Origin: Frankiaceae bacterium
GTDB taxonomy: Bacteria > Actinomycetota > Actinomycetes > JAFAQI01
Length of the DNA stretch: 17,808 bases
Reading direction: 5' to 3'
NCBI GenBank assembly: GCA_030840545.1
Contig: JAVEEH010000017.1
Coordinates: 1 to 17,808 of the forward strand
This document shows, piece by piece, positions 14,908-17,808 of this stretch. The translations under genes and the position numbers were made by a program. Each line of letters opens with the position of its first letter. Within the stretch, counting starts at the first letter, position 1. A model generated the notes under the pieces. The model saw only the letters and a program-made list of their open reading frames with translations. It did not search any database and had not been told where the DNA came from.

Positions 14908-16170
14908 GTGATCGACCTGAGGGCGCTGCGCGACGACCCTGATGCGTTTCGCCGCAGCCAGCAGGCCCGGGGTGGCGACGTCGAGCTCGTCGACGTCGTG
15001 CTCGCGGCGGACGAGCGCCGTCGCCTCGCGGTCACCGCCGGCGACGCCCTGCGCGCCGAGTCCAACGCCGCCAGCAAGGCGATCCAGGCGACCTCGCCCG
15101 AGGAGCGGCCGGCCCTCATCGAGCGGGCCAAGCAGCTGAAAGAGGCGGTGAAGGCGGCGGAGGCCGAGCAGGCGGCGGCGGAGGAGGCGCTGCGCGCCGC
15201 GCTCTATGCCTTGCCCAACCTCGTCGAACCGGGTGTGCCGGAAGGCGGCGAGGCCGACTCGGTCGTGCTCGAGACAGTCGGGGAGCTGCCGACGTATGAC
15301 TTCCCGGTCCGTGACCACGTCGAGCTCGGCCAGCTGCTCGGAGCCATCGACCTGGAGCGCGGTGCCAAGGTCAGCGGTGCGCGGTTCTACTTCCTCACCG
15401 GAGTGGGGGCGTTGCTGGAGCTCGCGCTGGTCAACCTGGCGATGCAACAGGCGGTCGCGGCGGGGCTTACGCCGGTGATCGCGCCGGCCCTCGTCCGTCC
15501 GGAGGCGATGGAGGGCACCGGCTTCCTCGGTGCCCACGCGGCCGAGGTCTATCGCATCGAGGCCGATGACCTCTATCTGGTGGGCACGAGCGAGGTGCCG
15601 CTCGCTGCGATGCACTCCGACGAGATCTTCGACACAGGCGCGCTGCCGCGTCGCTATGCGGGGTTCTCGTCCTGTTACCGACGAGAGGCCGGCTCCTACG
15701 GGCAGGACACCCGCGGCATCGTGCGGGTGCACTGGTTCGACAAGGTCGAGATGTTCTCGTTCTGCCCGCCGGAGCAGGCCGCCGAGGAGCATCAGCGACT
15801 GCTTGCCTGGGAGAAGCAGTTCCTCGGGGCGCTGGAGCTGCCGTTCCAGGTTGTCGACATCGCCGCCGGCGACCTCGGCTCGAGTGCCAGCCGGAAGTAC
15901 GACTGCGAAGCGTGGTTCCCGTCGCAGCAGCGCTTCCGCGAGCTGACGAGCGCTTCGAACTGCACGACGTTCCAAGCTCGGCGGCTCGGCATCCGTTGTC
16001 GCGGGGCCGACGGGAGCCCGGCCCCGGTGGCGACGCTCAACGGCACGCTGTGCGCGATCGCGCGCACGATCGCCTGCCTGCTCGAGTTCCATCAGCGAGC
16101 GGACGGTTCGGTGCACGTGCCGGAGGCACTGCAGCCGCATCTCGGTCGCGAGGTGCTCACGCCGGTATGA
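14908..16170 (+). CDS. serS: Seryl-tRNA synthetase
   Basis: Charges tRNA-Ser with serine (EC 6.1.1.11); a class II synthetase of normal length (420 residues). The N-terminal long coiled-coil arm that binds the tRNA variable loop spans about 28-100. The catalytic core has the TSEVPL serine-site motif (227-232), class II motif 2 in [18 protein letters not shown] (253-270) with R258 and E260, [11 protein letters not shown] (273-283), and motif 3 in [13 protein letters not shown] (376-388) with R386. The GTG at 14908 gives the canonical [12 protein letters not shown] start; it has no Shine-Dalgarno sequence but a -10 hexamer 6 nt upstream. The next gene overlaps its stop by 4 nt. Confidence 0.97.
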   Translation: MIDLRALRDDPDAFRRSQQARGGDVELVDVVLAADERRRLAVTAGDALRAESNAASKAIQATSPEERPALIERAKQLKEAVKAAEAEQAAAEEALRAALYALPNLVEPGVPEGGEADSVVLETVGELPTYDFPVRDHVELGQLLGAIDLERGAKVSGARFYFLTGVGALLELALVNLAMQQAVAAGLTPVIAPALVRPEAMEGTGFLGAHAAEVYRIEADDLYLVGTSEVPLAAMHSDEIFDTGALPRRYAGFSSCYRREAGSYGQDTRGIVRVHWFDKVEMFSFCPPEQAAEEHQRLLAWEKQFLGALELPFQVVDIAAGDLGSSASRKYDCEAWFPSQQRFRELTSASNCTTFQARRLGIRCRGADGSPAPVATLNGTLCAIARTIACLLEFHQRADGSVHVPEALQPHLGREVLTPV

Positions 16171-16973
16171 CGCCGCGCGTCGTCGCCACGGACCTCGACG
16201 GCACGATCGTGCGCAGCGACGGAACCATCTCGGCACGGACCCGTGAGGCGCTGGCTGCGGTCGAGCGCGCAGGGGCGATGGTCGTCCTCGTCACCGGCCG
16301 GCCGCCGCGCTGGCTCACCGACATCGCCGAGGAGACCGGCCACCGCGGCCTGGCCATCGCCGCGAACGGCGCCGTCGTCTGGGATCTGCACGCGGAGCGC
16401 GTGGTCGCGTCGTACCCGCTGGAGCACGGCATGGTCCGCGACATCGCGGCTGCACTGCGTGCCGAGATCCCGGACCTCGGCTTCGCGGTCGAGTCCGTGA
16501 GCGACGGCTTCGGGCACGAGCCGGGCTATCGGCCCCGCTGGTCCACCGACGACCAGACGATCGTCGCGGATCTGGAGGCGTTGCTTTCCCGGCCAGTGGC
16601 GAAGCTGCTGGCCCGCCACGAGGGCATGACCGCCGACGAGCTGCTCGAACTGGCGAGGGGCGTCGTCGACGAGCAGTGGGCGACGTTGACGCACTCGTCC
16701 CGGGACGGCCTGCTGGAGATCAGCGCAGCCGGCATCACGAAGGCCTCGACGCTGACCAGGCTGTGCGCCGACCGCGGCTATACGGCCGCGGACGTGATCG
16801 CGTTCGGTGACATGCCCAACGACCTGCCGATGCTCGCGTGGGCCGGACACGGCGTCGCGGTCGCCAACGCGCACCCCTCGGTGCTGGCGGCGGTCGCAGA
16901 GGTGACCGCGAGCAACGACGACGACGGGGTGGCGATGGTGCTGGAGCGGTGGTTCAGCCCGTCGTCGAGCTGA
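16167..16973 (+). CDS. HAD-superfamily phosphatase (Cof/IIB type)
   Basis: A 268-residue cytoplasmic phosphatase of the HAD IIB (Cof-like) group. Motif I is ATDLDGTIV (7-15) with nucleophile D9 and acid/base D11, motif II is LVTGRPP (41-47), motif III is K192 in GITKAST, and motif IV is [12 protein letters not shown] (212-223). A C2-type cap occupies about 85-185. Relatives dephosphorylate sugar phosphates, pyridoxal phosphate, flavin or other small metabolites; the substrate cannot be read here. The ATG at 16167 overlaps the serS stop (ATGA), showing translational coupling. The longer open frame upstream mirrors serS. The last 20 nt overlap, tail to tail, the end of the PAP2 gene on the other strand. 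Confidence 0.93.
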   Translation: MTPRVVATDLDGTIVRSDGTISARTREALAAVERAGAMVVLVTGRPPRWLTDIAEETGHRGLAIAANGAVVWDLHAERVVASYPLEHGMVRDIAAALRAEIPDLGFAVESVSDGFGHEPGYRPRWSTDDQTIVADLEALLSRPVAKLLARHEGMTADELLELARGVVDEQWATLTHSSRDGLLEISAAGITKASTLTRLCADRGYTAADVIAFGDMPNDLPMLAWAGHGVAVANAHPSVLAAVAEVTASNDDDGVAMVLERWFSPSSS

Positions 16974-17559
16974 CGATGAGCGAACGCAGCGGCGTTCGGG
17001 TCAATGCCGCGGCGAGCCGGCTGAGCAGGGGTACGACGAGGAACACGCCGGCGATGGCGACTACGGCTCCGAGGGCGAGACCTGCCAGCACATCCTGGGG
17101 GAAGTGCACGCCCACGTAGACCCGGCTGAACGCGATCAGCGCAGCGATGAGCGCGGTCAGGAGGCCCAGCCGCCAACTGACGAAGAACAGCGCCGCCGCT
17201 ATCGCACCGGCGCCGGTCGCGTGATCGGAGGGAAAGCCGACGTCGGCGGCGTGGCTGATCAGCTTCAGCACGCCGGGGTGCCCGACGAACGGCCGCTGCT
17301 CGTCGGCCGCGTTGGCGATGGGTTGCACCAGCGCGAGAGCGACCAGAGCAGCGAGAGCCCCCCAGACGGCGGTCGCCACCTGTTGTGGCGAGTTGTTGCG
17401 GCGAGCGATCCACCACCCGGCCAACAACGTCACTGCGAGCAGTGCGATGCCGTCCTTGGCCATGAACGTCATGAATCCGTGCAGCCAGCCGGTGTCTCGC
17501 GCGAACTCGTTCACGGTGCGGAAGTGGCTGCGGTCGCCGCTGATCAGCGGAAAGGGCAC
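16954..17559 (-). CDS. PAP2 phosphatase, BcrC/undecaprenyl-diphosphatase-like
   Basis: A 201-residue integral membrane phosphatase of the PAP2 superfamily. The phosphatase signature is present: QRPF (88-91) for the first motif, FPSDHATGAGA (109-119) for the second with H113, and SRVYVGVHFPQD (145-156) for the third with H152 and D156. The lysine of the textbook K-x6-RP is absent (alanine at that position), as is usual in BcrC-like members. The PSDHA form is typical of bacterial undecaprenyl-diphosphate phosphatases, which recycle the lipid carrier of peptidoglycan synthesis at the outer face of the membrane. Other lipid phosphates are possible. The GTG at 17559 has GAGGAG 4 nt upstream, which overlaps the stop of bpa. 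bpa lies 9 nt upstream on the same strand. Confidence 0.9.
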   Translation of the reverse strand: MPFPLISGDRSHFRTVNEFARDTGWLHGFMTFMAKDGIALLAVTLLAGWWIARRNNSPQQVATAVWGALAALVALALVQPIANAADEQRPFVGHPGVLKLISHAADVGFPSDHATGAGAIAAALFFVSWRLGLLTALIAALIAFSRVYVGVHFPQDVLAGLALGAVVAIAGVFLVVPLLSRLAAALTRTPLRSLIVSSTTG

Positions 17560-17563
17560 GACT

Positions 17564-17569
17564 CTCCTC
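17564..17569 (-). promoter_or_regulatory. Ribosome-binding site of the PAP2 gene overlapping the bpa stop
   Basis: GAGGAG on the minus strand begins with the last base of the bpa TAG stop codon (17571-17569) and ends 4 nt before the GTG at 17559. The overlap indicates translation coupled to bpa and fixes the PAP2 start. Confidence 0.6.
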
Positions 17570-17808
17570 TAGAGGTAGGGGCCGGTTGTCTGTGGGCCCA
17601 CCCCGGGCGGGGCCGATCCCATCGGAAGCGCTCGCCGGCGCATCTCCTCGAGCTGCGCCCGCGCTGCCATCTGCTGCGCGAACAGCGCGGTCTGGATGCC
17701 GTGGAACAGCCCTTCCAACCAGCCGACGAGCTGGGCCTGGGCGATCCGCAGCTCGGCGTCGCTCGGCACGGCGTCCTCGGAGAACGGCAGCGAGAGCCGC
17801 TCCAGCTC
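17569..17808 (-). CDS. bpa: Bacterial proteasome activator (5' truncated)
   Basis: The last 79 residues of Bpa (PafE, DUF2587); the start lies beyond the right edge. Bpa forms an ATP-independent dodecameric ring that docks on the 20S proteasome and feeds it unfolded proteins. The visible part contains the highly conserved helical core with LPFSEDAVPSDAELRIAQAQ and GWLEGLFHGIQTALFAQQMA, a Gly/Pro-rich flexible tail, and the terminal GPYL, which corresponds to the GQYL docking motif of the mycobacterial protein. Its presence implies a 20S proteasome and hence an actinobacterial host. It is followed closely by the PAP2 gene, with which it probably shares a transcript. Confidence 0.95.
   Translation of the reverse strand, partial: ELERLSLPFSEDAVPSDAELRIAQAQLVGWLEGLFHGIQTALFAQQMAARAQLEEMRRRALPMGSAPPGVGPQTTGPYL

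Noticed and set aside
14863..16236. Minus-strand open frame of 457 codons opposite serS
   Set aside because: serS is unambiguous on the plus strand; the antisense product is an Arg/His-rich mirror translation.

Overview
The window reads as chromosome of a high-GC actinobacterium. GC is very high throughout, third codon positions are almost all G or C, and GTG is a common start. The right edge carries the bacterial proteasome activator Bpa, which is known from proteasome-bearing Actinomycetota. The grouping of a glycerophosphodiester phosphodiesterase, pheA, a DUF4446 protein, serS and an HAD phosphatase resembles, from memory, the pheA-serS neighbourhood of mycobacteria and streptomycetes. 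I see no insertion sequence, prophage, CRISPR array, tRNA or rRNA. Nearly all of the sequence is coding; the largest gene-free stretch is about 194 bases (9767-9960).

Left part (1-7054). The 3' end of a substrate-binding protein of the branched-chain amino acid type (+) runs tail-to-tail into a minus-strand operon that reads, from its promoter side: a secreted, C-terminally anchored surface protein (start 6117), a two-helix membrane protein with an Ada-like Cys/His zinc motif, a fused LivH-LivM permease, and the ATPases LivG and LivF. Gene junctions are 4-nt overlaps or short gaps, so these genes probably share one transcript. A glycerophosphodiester phosphodiesterase is divergent from this operon.

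Middle part (7044-10449). A minus-strand set holds a haem-oxygenase-like diiron protein, arginine deiminase (arcA) and a small four-helix membrane protein, with no arcB, arcC or arcD in the window. Divergent from it is a stand-alone PAS-domain protein, preceded by an imperfect inverted repeat.

Right part (10453-17808). larB, larC and a GDT1/TMEM165-type metal transporter form a tight minus-strand operon for nickel-pincer nucleotide cofactor synthesis; larE and larA are not in the window. Divergent from it are a DUF4446 protein and pheA (prephenate dehydratase), ended by a strong bidirectional hairpin. A 49-residue secreted peptide gene (minus) lies on the other side of the hairpin, back-to-back with serS and an overlapping HAD phosphatase gene. 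The window ends with bpa and a BcrC-like PAP2 phosphatase, transcribed leftward.

Several starts (arcA, larB, the DUF4446 gene, serS) have no Shine-Dalgarno sequence but carry a TANNNT -10 hexamer 6-8 nt upstream, the pattern expected of leaderless mRNAs in actinobacteria. The most interesting items are the larB-larC-GDT1 association, the diiron oxygenase/arginine deiminase pair, the surface protein and zinc-motif membrane protein inside the liv operon, and the very small secreted peptide.
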